DNA of 64,000 nt from Rickettsiales bacterium (GTDB lineage Bacteria > Pseudomonadota > Alphaproteobacteria > Rickettsiales > JABCZZ01), in NCBI GenBank assembly GCA_035765535.1, contig DASTXE010000003.1, positions 545,344-609,343 on the forward strand. Direction: 5' to 3'. Shown here piece by piece: positions 16,890-25,647 of the stretch. A program made the position numbers and the translations under genes. The notes below the pieces were generated by a model. The model had not been told where the DNA came from and made no database searches. It worked only from the letters and a program-made list of their open reading frames with translations. The first letter of the stretch is position 1, and each line of letters starts with the position of its first letter.

Positions 16890-18017
16890 ATGATGATGAG
16901 AAACGGCAGGACGCTGTCGCTGCTTACAGTTCTGCTGTTGAGTGCACCCTTAGTGGCATGGCCGGCGCAACATTCGCTTAGCGACCGCGAACTGGAAGCA
17001 ATGGCAGGCAGTAAATACGTATCAGGAGAGCTTCCGCTTGGCGACGGGCATTATGTGACGGATGTGCCGCGCAAGGGCTATATTTATTTGTGCCATCCGA
17101 TGCGTGGTGGGGGGGGCGGTGCCCAGCACGTCGGAAGCTGGATCCACGGCAAAAGCTGGAACTTCAATCAGAAAATTGCGGTGCAGGGCAGGATGATGTG
17201 GCGTGAGGCGCAATTCAGCGACACGCTGAAGGATAGTTTGCGTGTGCTCACAGGCAACGGATTACCGATAGGCGCTACGACGGGAATCTTTCCCGTGCAG
17301 CCAGCCGACCCCGCTTATGCGTATGACCGCAATCCCAATCATATCCAGCAGCAGTCGCTGCAGGATACATTGCCGGTTAACCCCACTTATTCCGATACGC
17401 CTTACTGCATGGGCGGTGAGGCTGGGATCATGTTGAATGGCGTGCCACTCTTTAACGGATTTGATGCCGGTATGCGCGATGCTGCCGCGCATGAAATACA
17501 GGATTCCTGTAACGGACATCCCCAGCGCTCCGGCCAGTACCATTACCATAGCCTGAGTTCCTGTATCAGGGATGTCAGCGAACAGCGCGTCATCGGTTTT
17601 GCGCTGGATGGTTTTCCCATCACCGGCCCGGAAGTGTCACCCGGAAAATACCTGACCACGGATGATTTGGATGAATGTCACGGCATTACCAGCGAAATCG
17701 TTCTGGATGGTAAGAGAACCATGACCTATCACTATGTGATGACAATGGATTTTCCCTATTCGGTGAGCTGCTTCCGTGGTAAACCGTCGCGCACTGGTCC
17801 TGCGGACAGCGGACGAACAGAAGAAAGCCGCCCTCCGCAGCGAGAGGGGCAGGAGCATGGACATATGCCGCCGCCTGAGGCAGTGCAGGCATGCAATGGA
17901 AAAACACAAGGCGCAGAATGCGGTTTCATTTCGCCACGGAGAGATAAAATCGCCGGCCGGTGCGACACGCCGCCCGGAAGCGGCGTGCCAGCTTGCATCC
18001 CGGATCGTAGACCTTAG
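16890..18017 (+). CDS. Secreted YHYH-domain protein
   Basis: 375 residues with a signal peptide (about 1-26, hydrophobic LLTVLLLSAPLVAWPA). The YHYH motif itself is at residues 217-220 (SGQYHYHSLSSC), followed by IGFALDGFPITGP and a YHYVMTMDFPYSVSCF stretch, all typical of YHYH proteins, whose function is unknown and which often carry paired cysteines. The last 80 residues are rich in Pro, Arg and Gly and probably disordered, with four Cys. Start codon choice is uncertain: three ATGs in a row at 16890-16898 with no strong ribosome site. The stop overlaps the convergent DHFR-like gene by four bases. Confidence 0.85.
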   Translation: MMMRNGRTLSLLTVLLLSAPLVAWPAQHSLSDRELEAMAGSKYVSGELPLGDGHYVTDVPRKGYIYLCHPMRGGGGGAQHVGSWIHGKSWNFNQKIAVQGRMMWREAQFSDTLKDSLRVLTGNGLPIGATTGIFPVQPADPAYAYDRNPNHIQQQSLQDTLPVNPTYSDTPYCMGGEAGIMLNGVPLFNGFDAGMRDAAAHEIQDSCNGHPQRSGQYHYHSLSSCIRDVSEQRVIGFALDGFPITGPEVSPGKYLTTDDLDECHGITSEIVLDGKRTMTYHYVMTMDFPYSVSCFRGKPSRTGPADSGRTEESRPPQREGQEHGHMPPPEAVQACNGKTQGAECGFISPRRDKIAGRCDTPPGSGVPACIPDRRP

Positions 18018-18664
18018 CGGGTGCTTTTAGTAATTGTGAGATGAATGGCGTTCGCCGTTGATTGGTGAGCGCTGCATTCATACCCCAAAGCGGAAAGGTT
18101 CAGGCCCTCAAACAGATTCTCGCCTGTTCCCAGGAACACCGGTGACATAGCGATGTGAAGGTTATCCACCAAGCCTGCACGCAGATACTGTTTCAGGGTG
18201 GAAACGCCGCCGCCGAGCCTGATGTCTTTGCCGTTTGCAGCCTCTTTCGCCTGTTTCAGCGCCGCTTCAATACCATCGGTGACAAAGTAGAAAGTCGTTC
18301 CACCTTCCATGACAATGGGAGCCCTGGGATAATGTGTGAGTACAAACACCGGGACATGGTAAGGAGGATTATCGCCCCACCAGCCTTTCCATTGATCATC
18401 CGGCCAAGCTTCTCTGACAGGACCAAACATGTTTCTGCCCAAGATCCAAGCTCCAATGTTGTCAAAGCTGCGTTCGGCAAAGTCATTATCCACGCCTGTT
18501 TCGCCACCTTCCTGACCAAACATGGTCCGAAAATATTTGGTTGTGACCATCCATTTATGCAGAGCCTCCCCATTGATTCCGAGTGGACTCTTAAGGCTTT
18601 GATCAGGGCCTGCGCCATAGCCATCTAACGAGATGGAGAAGCAGCGCACTATAAGTTTAGACAT
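18014..18664 (-). CDS. RibD C-terminal/dihydrofolate-reductase-like protein
   Basis: 216 residues from the ATG at 18662-18664 (AAAGG upstream). Sequence starts MSKLIVRCFSISLDGYGAGP, the standard opening of RibD-C/DHFR-like proteins (YyaP/YwjB type), followed by ILGRNMFGP, FVLTHYPR and GGGVSTLKQYLRAGLVDNLHIAMSPVFLGTGENLF. These motifs form the NADPH pocket. The true substrate of this family is mostly unknown; it is unlikely to be housekeeping DHFR. It is the last gene of an ArsR - SRPBCC - DHFR-like operon, a common arrangement in which ArsR-type regulators control SRPBCC and DHFR-like genes. Confidence 0.88.
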   Translation of the reverse strand: MSKLIVRCFSISLDGYGAGPDQSLKSPLGINGEALHKWMVTTKYFRTMFGQEGGETGVDNDFAERSFDNIGAWILGRNMFGPVREAWPDDQWKGWWGDNPPYHVPVFVLTHYPRAPIVMEGGTTFYFVTDGIEAALKQAKEAANGKDIRLGGGVSTLKQYLRAGLVDNLHIAMSPVFLGTGENLFEGLNLSALGYECSAHQSTANAIHLTITKSTR

Positions 18665-18699
18665 GGGTGAAACCTTTTCTGAAATAAGTATATGAAAAT

Positions 18700-19674
18700 T
18701 TAGGCAACCTTGATTTCGCTGTCGCTGATCAGATAGACTTCCAGCTTGTCGAAAGAGCCCTTCCAGCCTTGCGTCATGCCGGTTCTTCCATTGCGGAAGG
18801 TTTCGATTTCTGCCGTCGTCGCATCGCCTACCACTTCCCACAGTACCGAAACGCGTGTCTGGTTAGGGGCTTCTTCTGCGAACAGGACGGTTGTGCGCAT
18901 CGTTTCCGGCCATGTCGGCGCCATGGGATGACGTGCGACATTCTCATTCTCATCACTGAAGCGTTGAGTGTAAACAAGACGGTCAGGTCGCTTGATCTCC
19001 TGATAGCTTACATTGCCGTACATCGTCATCTTGCCGTCATTCGATGTCATGGCATAAAAGCTGTTGCCGCCTTCGCGGATATCAGCGCGGATAAACTGCA
19101 TCGTAAATCCGGTCGGTGCAAGCCACTGAGTGAAATGATTCGGGTTCGTCCACATTTCGAACATGGTTTCCAGAGGAGCATCGAATGTGCGGTTGATAAC
19201 AAAAATTTCCTGGCCTGAAGAGGATTTCTCCAGATATTCCGCAAGACGGTCCCAGGTGGAGTTGCCGCTGGCCTTCTTGATGATTTCCTTGGTCTCCTTG
19301 AGAGCTTCAGCGGAAGGCAGCGCCATGCACATGTCCATCGTGGTCTTGCCTTTCTTCTCGCTGAACAGCACCGTCACGCGGAACATGGGGGGCTGGTCTT
19401 CATTGCCGCCATGGTCGTAAACGAGCTTGGAATAAGGCTCCACTTCGAAATACTTTGTGCTGTTAGGATAGTTTATGCCGTCCGGCCCGTGCATGGTGTA
19501 GACCCAGCTTCCACCCGGGCGCAGGTCTTTGCTGTGAGTGGTAATCGTAAAACCGCGCGGGCCCCACCACTGTGCTGCCTGCTTCGGATCGGTCCATGCG
19601 TCCCATACGGCTTTAACGGGCGCGTCATAGACACGTGTGATCCTGAGTTCATTTGGATTTTGGTTTGCGGTCAT
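18700..19674 (-). CDS. Tandem SRPBCC (AHSA1-type) protein
   Basis: 324 residues made of two START-like/AHSA1 domains in one chain. Copy one (about 10-150) runs from RVYDAPVKAVWDAWTDPKQAAQWWGP to a C-terminal helix with DRLAEYLEK; copy two (about 158-315) repeats it with RTFDAPLETMFEMWTNPNHFTQWLAP and ends with SFDKLEVYLI. Each would form a helix-grip cavity for a hydrophobic ligand. Most relatives have a single domain, so this is a fusion or duplication. It overlaps the upstream ArsR gene by 26 bases, and GGAA precedes the ATG. Ligand unknown. Confidence 0.9.
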   Translation of the reverse strand: MTANQNPNELRITRVYDAPVKAVWDAWTDPKQAAQWWGPRGFTITTHSKDLRPGGSWVYTMHGPDGINYPNSTKYFEVEPYSKLVYDHGGNEDQPPMFRVTVLFSEKKGKTTMDMCMALPSAEALKETKEIIKKASGNSTWDRLAEYLEKSSSGQEIFVINRTFDAPLETMFEMWTNPNHFTQWLAPTGFTMQFIRADIREGGNSFYAMTSNDGKMTMYGNVSYQEIKRPDRLVYTQRFSDENENVARHPMAPTWPETMRTTVLFAEEAPNQTRVSVLWEVVGDATTAEIETFRNGRTGMTQGWKGSFDKLEVYLISDSEIKVA

Positions 19675-20038
19675 GGTGAGTTCCTTTCTTGGTTGATGAT
19701 GTTTTAGTCTGGTTAGTCGTCACAGTTTTCAGGTATTCACCGAGACGGTCGAAGCTTTCTTCCCAGAAGGCGCGGTATTGCTCCATCCAGTTAGTCGCAT
19801 CTTTGAGCGGCGCCGCATTCAGTTTACAGGGACGCCACTGCGCTTCTTTGGTCTTGGTAATCAGCCCTGCCTTTTCCAGCACCTTCAGGTGCTTCGTGAT
19901 CGCGGGCAGGCTCATATCCTGCAAGAAAGGCTTTGCCAGTTCGGAAACGCTGGCTTCCCCTTTGGAAAGACTTGCAAGCATGGCCCGTCTCGTCGGGTCG
20001 GCAAGGGCGGAAAATACCTGGCTCAGATGGTCCTGCAT
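19649..20038 (-). CDS. ArsR/SmtB-family transcriptional regulator
   Basis: 129 residues. The winged helix is clear: VFSALADPTRRAMLASLSKGEASVSELAKPF, then MSLPAITKHLKVLEKAGLI with the recognition helix, and TKTKEAQWRPCKLN as the wing. No metal-binding Cys motif (such as CVC) is present, so a metal sensor is unlikely; it belongs to the SRPBCC-associated ArsR group. The C-terminal 20 residues are Lys/Thr-rich. It heads the operon with the SRPBCC and DHFR-like genes, and a symmetrical site lies directly upstream of its start, suggesting autorepression. Confidence 0.92.
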   Translation of the reverse strand: MQDHLSQVFSALADPTRRAMLASLSKGEASVSELAKPFLQDMSLPAITKHLKVLEKAGLITKTKEAQWRPCKLNAAPLKDATNWMEQYRAFWEESFDRLGEYLKTVTTNQTKTSSTKKGTHHDRKPKSK

Positions 20039-20040
20039 AT

Positions 20041-20072
20041 TTAACCGTTAGATTAATTAACTGATTGGTTAA
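20041..20072. promoter_or_regulatory. Candidate ArsR operator
   Basis: Two bases upstream of the ArsR start codon lies a 32-base interrupted palindrome centred at 20056/20057. Outer arms TTAACC and GGTTAA are exact inverted copies and the core TTAATTAA is self-complementary; the spacers are not. Position and symmetry suit a homodimeric winged-helix repressor. Inferred, not shown. Confidence 0.5.
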
Positions 20073-20129
20073 ATATAAGTCGAAACGCTCTTGCTGTCAA
20101 TACGGAAATGGCAGATGCCGTAAGGGCTC

Positions 20130-21185
20130 TTAAAGCAATGATAATTGCACGTCCTGACGCTTGAAGTGAGCGGTGGAAAGAATGGAAGAGCGTTTATCCA
20201 GCCCGTTGGCTTTCCGGGCCTGTGCAAACATCTGCGCGATATGATCGGCATACGTACCTTCGCCTTTCATACGGCTGCCGAAATCGGAATCGTAAAGTTC
20301 GCCGCCGCGCACATCGCGTATGCGGTTAAGCACTTTTTCCTTCCGCATCGGATAATGTTCTTCCAGCCATTTCTGGAATAAATCCTTTACGCTGTGGGGC
20401 AGCCTGAGCATAACATAATGCGCCGAGCGCGCACCGGCATCGGCAGCGCTTTTGAGAAGCGTTGGAATTTCATGTTCTGTGAGACCGGGAACGATGGGGG
20501 CCATATTAACGCTCACCGGAATGCCAGCCGCGCTTAACTCTTCGATCGCCTGCAGTCGCCGCTTGGGTTGGGAAGCGCGTGGCTCCATCTTGCGTGCAAG
20601 TTCGCTGTCCAGCGTCGTAATGGAGATAACGACATGAATGGCGTCATAAGAAGCAAGCTCTTTCAGGACGTCGATATCACGTGTGACGAGATGATTCTTC
20701 GTAATGATCGCAGCCGGGTTCCGAAACTCCGCCAGCACCTGCAGGCAGCTTCGCGTAAGTTCCATTTTTCGTTCCAGCGGCTGATAACAATCCGTTACGC
20801 CGCTGAGTATAATAGGCTGTGGTTTCCAGCTTTTCTTGCGCAGCTCTGCGCGCAGCAAGGCAGGCGCTTCCGTTTTGACAAATAGCTTGCTCTCGAAATC
20901 GAGCCCGGCGGAGAGGCTGAAATATTCATGCGTCGGCCGCGCATAGCAGTAGATGCAGCCATGCTCGCAGCCGCGATAAGGATTCAGTGAAACCGAGAAC
21001 CCCACATCAGGGCTGTCGTTACGTGCAAGGATGGAGCGCGACGCATCTCGGAAAACCTGAGTTTCTACCTGCTGCGCGTCCTCCTCTTCGTAAACAACCT
21101 CAATCCGCTCAAAACGCCCTTTGGCAAGCTCGCCGGTGCCGCGTCCTTTCACATTCTTACGTGCCGCCTGGAACGTATCGTCCAT
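20130..21185 (-). CDS. PA0069-family radical SAM protein
   Basis: 351 residues. The cluster-binding motif is NPYRGCEHGCIYCYARPTHEY with Cys73, Cys77 and Cys80 (CxxxCxxC). Downstream, ILSGVTDCYQPLE, VTRDIDVLKEL and VSITTLDSELARKMEPRA are shared with the spore-photoproduct-lyase-like PA0069/Rv2578c group. Members are annotated as radical SAM proteins of unknown substrate; a DNA-repair role is sometimes assumed from the SplB likeness, but the Cys that SplB uses is not evident. GGAG lies eight bases before the ATG. Monocistronic. Confidence 0.9.
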   Translation of the reverse strand: MDDTFQAARKNVKGRGTGELAKGRFERIEVVYEEEDAQQVETQVFRDASRSILARNDSPDVGFSVSLNPYRGCEHGCIYCYARPTHEYFSLSAGLDFESKLFVKTEAPALLRAELRKKSWKPQPIILSGVTDCYQPLERKMELTRSCLQVLAEFRNPAAIITKNHLVTRDIDVLKELASYDAIHVVISITTLDSELARKMEPRASQPKRRLQAIEELSAAGIPVSVNMAPIVPGLTEHEIPTLLKSAADAGARSAHYVMLRLPHSVKDLFQKWLEEHYPMRKEKVLNRIRDVRGGELYDSDFGSRMKGEGTYADHIAQMFAQARKANGLDKRSSILSTAHFKRQDVQLSLL

Positions 21186-21270
21186 ATATTTTCTCCTGCA
21201 GTATTAGGGGGAATTATGATTAATGTACACTAATCATAATCAAAATACTACACGAAAATTCGAAGAGTTA

Positions 21271-22365
21271 TTAACGCTGCATTCGTGGGCTGGTAGGTGA
21301 TTGGAGCGACCGGTACGCATCGTATAAAGGTTTCGCCGTACAGGCTTCCGTGAACATATCCAGCGCCTGTCCTCTGTGGGATTGCAGTGTGAATAGATTC
21401 GCCATCCAGATATGACGCTCGCGAAACATGGTAAACATAGACTTCACATAAGCTTCCGTAAAAGTGGGGCTGTATTGCTGATCATTAGCTTGGTTGATGG
21501 TGAAATTATATTCGCTGTCCGCGATGCGGATCTGAGATGCCAAAGGAATACCCGCCGGATCATTCACTCCGGCAAAGGTCTGGTCAATCACCCGATGAAG
21601 ATTATCATAAAAGATGCCCCACCCATTTACGGCGCTCTGCATAGCCGCGACACTAGCATTCTGCTGTTCAGTCAGGTAAGTGTGCGTGCTGATGAAATCG
21701 GGAATATAATCTCGGTTGCCGGATTGCTGATAGGCAAGCTTTACCGAATCCAGAAAATTCTTAATCCAGCCTATATCTTCCGGATAACTGTTAGCGAGAG
21801 CAGGGCCGCCTATATAGATTTCAAACCCCAGGGAGCGGGCGTAGGCTTTAAGCTGCGGTACCGTCTGCTCCCAGTAACGTGCGTAGGTAATACCGTCCCA
21901 CTTGCAATAATTGTCGGGCTCGTTGGCAAATTCATAAAGCTGCACTCTGCTGCCTGCAACCTGGATAATGTTCTTGAGCCACTCCAGATTCCAGGCGTTA
22001 GGTGCACCGTTACATTGTTTATCCCAGATGGGCGGCAGCTTAATAATAGGGTAAGCGCCCACAGCACGCATGCCGTCAATGGCGTGGCTGAAGCGCGTAA
22101 CCGCTTCTCGTGTATCCAATTTTGTCCAGTTGCCGAAACGTATGACGCGAATCCCCGCATCTTTTATCTTATGACGGCAAGCTGGGAGGGTGATTGCAGT
22201 GCCGCCGTCCGTATCCCATGCGCCGATTTCAGAGCCGTAAATAAAATCCGTTCGGCTGAAAACGGAGCGGTCAAGCAGCGGCAGCATATCGGCTTGTGCA
22301 GGCAGAAGGAAAGCCAGAAGCATAATCGCCGTTGTAAAAACACAGGACGCAAAGGTCATTTTCAT
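21271..22365 (-). CDS. Secreted glycosidase-like protein (clan GH-A, GH39/GH5-like)
   Basis: 364 residues from the ATG at 22363-22365, with a signal peptide (about 1-26). The body looks like a TIM-barrel glycosidase: FANEPDNY near residue 149 supplies a candidate acid/base Glu in the Asn-Glu signature, and RIADSEYNF near residue 285 a candidate nucleophile Glu. IRVIRFGNWTKLD and PIIKLPPIWD fit early barrel strands. The closest clan families would be GH39 or GH5; substrate unknown. Its start overlaps the stop of the upstream prepilin gene by one base (TAATG), so the two are translationally coupled, an unusual pair. Confidence 0.65.
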   Translation of the reverse strand: MKMTFASCVFTTAIMLLAFLLPAQADMLPLLDRSVFSRTDFIYGSEIGAWDTDGGTAITLPACRHKIKDAGIRVIRFGNWTKLDTREAVTRFSHAIDGMRAVGAYPIIKLPPIWDKQCNGAPNAWNLEWLKNIIQVAGSRVQLYEFANEPDNYCKWDGITYARYWEQTVPQLKAYARSLGFEIYIGGPALANSYPEDIGWIKNFLDSVKLAYQQSGNRDYIPDFISTHTYLTEQQNASVAAMQSAVNGWGIFYDNLHRVIDQTFAGVNDPAGIPLASQIRIADSEYNFTINQANDQQYSPTFTEAYVKSMFTMFRERHIWMANLFTLQSHRGQALDMFTEACTAKPLYDAYRSLQSPTSPRMQR

Positions 22366-23261
22366 TATTGAAACCGGAATGAAAGGGCGCAATTAGGTTT
22401 GGTGGCATTCTGTTTCAGCGAATAGGTCTGAACACCTGCTACGTTATTATTGTCATAGCAGTTCGTGGTAGCATAAGCCGTAGCCGTCGTAGAGGTCAGG
22501 CAATCGCCCGTGCCGCCGTTTGCACCCTGATTGCCCGCGCCAGCCGCCCAAATGCTGTTGGAAGTGGAAATGTTTCCATTCAGGTAACAGGCGGTAACTG
22601 AGCCGGATTGCGGCATGCCGTCATCCGTTTTCTTATCGATATTATAGGCTTGTACCACCGAGAGGCCCGGATCGGTGCCGCCCACCAGAAACCACCCGAC
22701 ATTGGAGGCGGACGAAATACCGAAATAATTCGTGCCGGAAGTGCTGTAAGTATAAACGAATATAGAGGAAGCAAGCTTGGAAGCGGGAAGAACGGCAGGA
22801 TAATAAATGGCAGTATTGGTAGTTTCGCTGGGAGCAGCTCCGCCTGAAGCACTAAAGCCATCCACAAGGCTGGCGTAATTCAGATCCTGCCAGAAGACGA
22901 GCGTTTCACCGCATCCTTCTTCAATGCCCAGATTGCTTCCGGCGGTATTATTGCAGTTCCCTTCCAGTATGCCGTTGCCATCGCCTTCACCTGCCAGACT
23001 TCCGCGGGCGATGGGAAAACCGAAATTGCTGGCGGCGGGATTAGGAATATCGCCTGGAAGATATCCATATTTGTTTTGGAATGTGCGGACAGCGGTATGG
23101 TATTTTTCGATCTGGGAAATCTGTGCGCGTATCGCAGCGGCATCGATAAGATCCCTGCCTGTCAGAATACCTCCGACGATCAGCCCGACAATGACCAGGA
23201 CGATACTCAGTTCGATAAGCGTAAAACCTTGCGTTGTGCCCCGGCGGGCGGAAGAGTACAT
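22365..23261 (-). CDS. Type IV prepilin/pseudopilin-like protein
   Basis: 298 residues. A short basic leader (MYSSARRGTTQG) is followed by FTLIELSIVLVIVGLIVGG, the class III signal with the Gly12-Phe13 prepilin-peptidase site and Glu5 of the mature protein. The remaining 250 residues are rich in Gly, Ser, Thr and Asn with four or more Cys (ILEGNCNN, EEGCGETL, CYLNG, GDCL, NCYDN), suggesting a large disulphide-bonded head. Major pilins are usually about 150 residues, so this is a large minor pilin or pseudopilin. No pilus assembly genes lie nearby. Confidence 0.85.
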   Translation of the reverse strand: MYSSARRGTTQGFTLIELSIVLVIVGLIVGGILTGRDLIDAAAIRAQISQIEKYHTAVRTFQNKYGYLPGDIPNPAASNFGFPIARGSLAGEGDGNGILEGNCNNTAGSNLGIEEGCGETLVFWQDLNYASLVDGFSASGGAAPSETTNTAIYYPAVLPASKLASSIFVYTYSTSGTNYFGISSASNVGWFLVGGTDPGLSVVQAYNIDKKTDDGMPQSGSVTACYLNGNISTSNSIWAAGAGNQGANGGTGDCLTSTTATAYATTNCYDNNNVAGVQTYSLKQNATKPNCALSFRFQ

Positions 23262-23509
23262 GTAATGCAGGTATGGCTCTGTTTTTGTCCCACAATTGTA
23301 CAGATAACAATCTGTCTTTTCAATAAGAATCAGAATTATTCTTAAGATTTTATAATTTTTTAATTCATTCCCGGCAAAGCTGACTCGTTATTTTATCGAA
23401 TATTTTAAATAATAGAATCAGGATCGAATCTCAGGCGTAAGAACAGATAAATCATAAGAAATCTGGATGCAGACAGTTTTCTAACGCCTTTTTTAAAAGT
23501 GGAGTTATA

Positions 23510-24190
23510 ATGCATCAACAATTTATGAAAAACATGCGGATACATGACCGCAGGCAGGCAGGTCTGGAACTTGCTAACCGTCTGGCCGCGCATGCCTATG
23601 AATCTGAGACGCTGGTGTTAGCACTACCGCGTGGCGGTGTGCCGGTCGCCTTTGAGATTGCCAGAAAATTGCACCTTCCGATGGACGTATTCCTGGTTCG
23701 AAAACTCGGCTTGCCGGGCCACGAAGAACTTGCCATCGGCGCTATTGCGGACGGAGGAATGCGCGTATTAAACGAGGATGTACTTTCTTATCTACCGGTG
23801 GATAAAGTCGTTATTGATTATATCGCGGCCAAGGAAGAACAGGAGCTCGAACGTCGCCGCCGGACATACCGCGACGATAAGCCATTTCCTGCCGTGACAG
23901 GTAAACAGATTATTCTGGTGGATGACGGACTCGCCACCGGTTCCACCATGCGTGCTGCCCTAAAAGCATTAAAGAGGATGAAACCCGGACGCATTATCGT
24001 AGCTGTTCCCGTAGCGCCTGAAAGTGCGCTTGCCGATTTGCCGGGAGCGGATGAAACAATATGCCTGATGATGCCGGAGCCTTTTTATAGCGTTGGTGTC
24101 TGGTATGAGCAGTTCGATCAGACGAGCGATCAGGAGGTTCTGCGCTCGCTGCATGAAGCAGAGCGATTTATACCGTCGGAGGCAGCATGA
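23510..24190 (+). CDS. Phosphoribosyltransferase-like protein
   Basis: 226 residues of the PRTase type I fold. Key motif: QIILVDDGLATGSTMRAAL, the PRPP-binding loop with two acidic residues followed by Gly-x-Ala-Thr-Gly-Ser-Thr. Before it are LALPRGGVPVAFEIARKL and FLVRKLGLPGHEELAIGAIA. Members of this group are predicted rather than characterised PRTases. GGAG lies before the ATG. The four-base overlap with the following erythromycin-esterase-like gene shows a coupled pair; in some genomes the two are fused, pointing to a shared function. Confidence 0.88.
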   Translation: MHQQFMKNMRIHDRRQAGLELANRLAAHAYESETLVLALPRGGVPVAFEIARKLHLPMDVFLVRKLGLPGHEELAIGAIADGGMRVLNEDVLSYLPVDKVVIDYIAAKEEQELERRRRTYRDDKPFPAVTGKQIILVDDGLATGSTMRAALKALKRMKPGRIIVAVPVAPESALADLPGADETICLMMPEPFYSVGVWYEQFDQTSDQEVLRSLHEAERFIPSEAA

Positions 24191-25533
24191 ATGAGGACCG
24201 GATAGCCGCCGAACTGGATCGTTATGCAACACGCCTCACCGGCGGCACGGATGACTATGACGAAATTATCAGCATGGCGAAGAACGCACGTTTCGTGCTG
24301 ATCGGGGAAGAAAGCCACGGAACCCATGAATTTTACAATATACGCGCCGCTATTACGCAGCGCCTCATCACAGAACTTGGATTTACAGCCGTAGCAGTGG
24401 AAGCGGACTGGCCCGATGCTTATCGGATTAACCGATATGTGCGCGGCGATACTACTATCGATAACGCAGAGGATGCCTTAAGCGATTTCAAACGTTTTCC
24501 GCAATGGATGTGGTGCAATACCGAGGTAAGGAATTTCATCAACTGGCTTTATGATTATAACCATCTGACCAATAGCGATGTGCCGCAGGTAGGTTTTTAC
24601 GGGCTTGATCTGTATAGCCTGAATAATTCCACCGAAGCGGTAATCCGCTATCTGGAAAAGATTGATCCGGAAGCGGCCAAACGCGCAAAGAACCGGTATG
24701 GTTGCTTTGACGCCTATGGCAACGACCCGCAAGTCTACGGTTATGCTACGGCACTTGGCGTCGATGAAAACTGCGAACGTAAAATCATTGAACAACTGCG
24801 GGAATTACAGGAAAATACGTTCAAGTATATGCAGCGAGACGGTGCGCTGGCAGGGGAAGAATTTTTCTCCGCCGAACAAAATGCCAGGGTAGTGGCAGAT
24901 GCGGAGAATTATTACCGTGCACTGTTTAAAGGCAGGCCCAGCAGCTGGAATATTCGCGATACGCATATGGCTGATACGTTGGATAAACTGGCGGAATATC
25001 TTACCAAGCGGCATGGAAAACCAGCGAAAATCGTGGTCTGGGCGCATAATTCGCATATAGGCGATGCCAGCGCAACGGATGCCGGTAAGCGCGGTGAAAC
25101 CAATATCGGGCAATTAACGCGTGAACGCCATGCCGCAGAAACATTGCTGATCGGATTCTCCACTTATAACGGCACAGTTACCGCTTCATCCGATTGGGAC
25201 GAACCCGAAGAGCATAAGCGCGTGCGCAATGCATTACCGGGCAGTGTGGAAGAATTGTTCCACCGCGTAGAGGTGGATAATTTCCTGCTCGACCTGCGCG
25301 CCAATACCGAGGTAAGGAAATTGCTAAGTGAGCCACGGTTGCAGCGCTTTATCGGCGTCATTTACCGCCCGGATACGGAGCGCTGGAGCCATTATTACAA
25401 CGTAACCCTCCCGCGTGAATTCGACTGTATTATTCATCTCGATCACACTAAAGCGCTTCACCCGCTGACGCCCGGCCATTTATGGAAAAATGTGCCGTAC
25501 GCAGCGGAGGAGACCTATCCCACAGGGTTGTAA
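24187..25533 (+). CDS. Erythromycin-esterase-family protein
   Basis: 448 residues. The family signature GEESHGTHEFYNIRAAIT (about 38-55) contains the catalytic His in Ser-His-Gly-Thr, with VAVEADWPDAYRINRY and VVWAHNSHIGDAS as further family blocks. EreA/EreB hydrolyse the macrolactone ring of erythromycin, but most chromosomal members coupled to a PRTase gene have no shown antibiotic substrate and may act on another ester. It overlaps the PRTase gene by four bases. A role in resistance should not be assumed. Confidence 0.88.
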   Translation: MNEDRIAAELDRYATRLTGGTDDYDEIISMAKNARFVLIGEESHGTHEFYNIRAAITQRLITELGFTAVAVEADWPDAYRINRYVRGDTTIDNAEDALSDFKRFPQWMWCNTEVRNFINWLYDYNHLTNSDVPQVGFYGLDLYSLNNSTEAVIRYLEKIDPEAAKRAKNRYGCFDAYGNDPQVYGYATALGVDENCERKIIEQLRELQENTFKYMQRDGALAGEEFFSAEQNARVVADAENYYRALFKGRPSSWNIRDTHMADTLDKLAEYLTKRHGKPAKIVVWAHNSHIGDASATDAGKRGETNIGQLTRERHAAETLLIGFSTYNGTVTASSDWDEPEEHKRVRNALPGSVEELFHRVEVDNFLLDLRANTEVRKLLSEPRLQRFIGVIYRPDTERWSHYYNVTLPREFDCIIHLDHTKALHPLTPGHLWKNVPYAAEETYPTGL

Positions 25534-25591
25534 ATATGCCGGGAAACAAATAGCCGGCAAACAATCAATACTAATGGCTTCCAAAATACGA

Positions 25592-25627
25592 ACGGGCTTC
25601 CTCCGCAGTGATTCGGAAGAAGCCCGT
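25592..25627. terminator. Hairpin between convergent esterase and Mn catalase genes
   Basis: A 14-base stem with one mismatch (ACGGGCTTCcTCCG against CGGAaGAAGCCCGT) and an eight-base loop lies between convergent stop codons. No clear T run follows on either strand, so it may act with Rho or simply protect both 3' ends. Confidence 0.6.
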
Positions 25628-25647
25628 ATGCATATGAACACCAGTTC

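Noticed and set aside
21412..22371. 319-codon open frame antisense to the glycosidase gene
   Set aside because: The minus-strand frame has a signal peptide, GH-A signatures and coupling to the prepilin; the plus-strand one shows no domain and no start signal.
24187..25533. Functional macrolide-resistance gene
   Set aside because: Only family likeness is seen; the PRTase-coupled members are not shown to act on macrolides.
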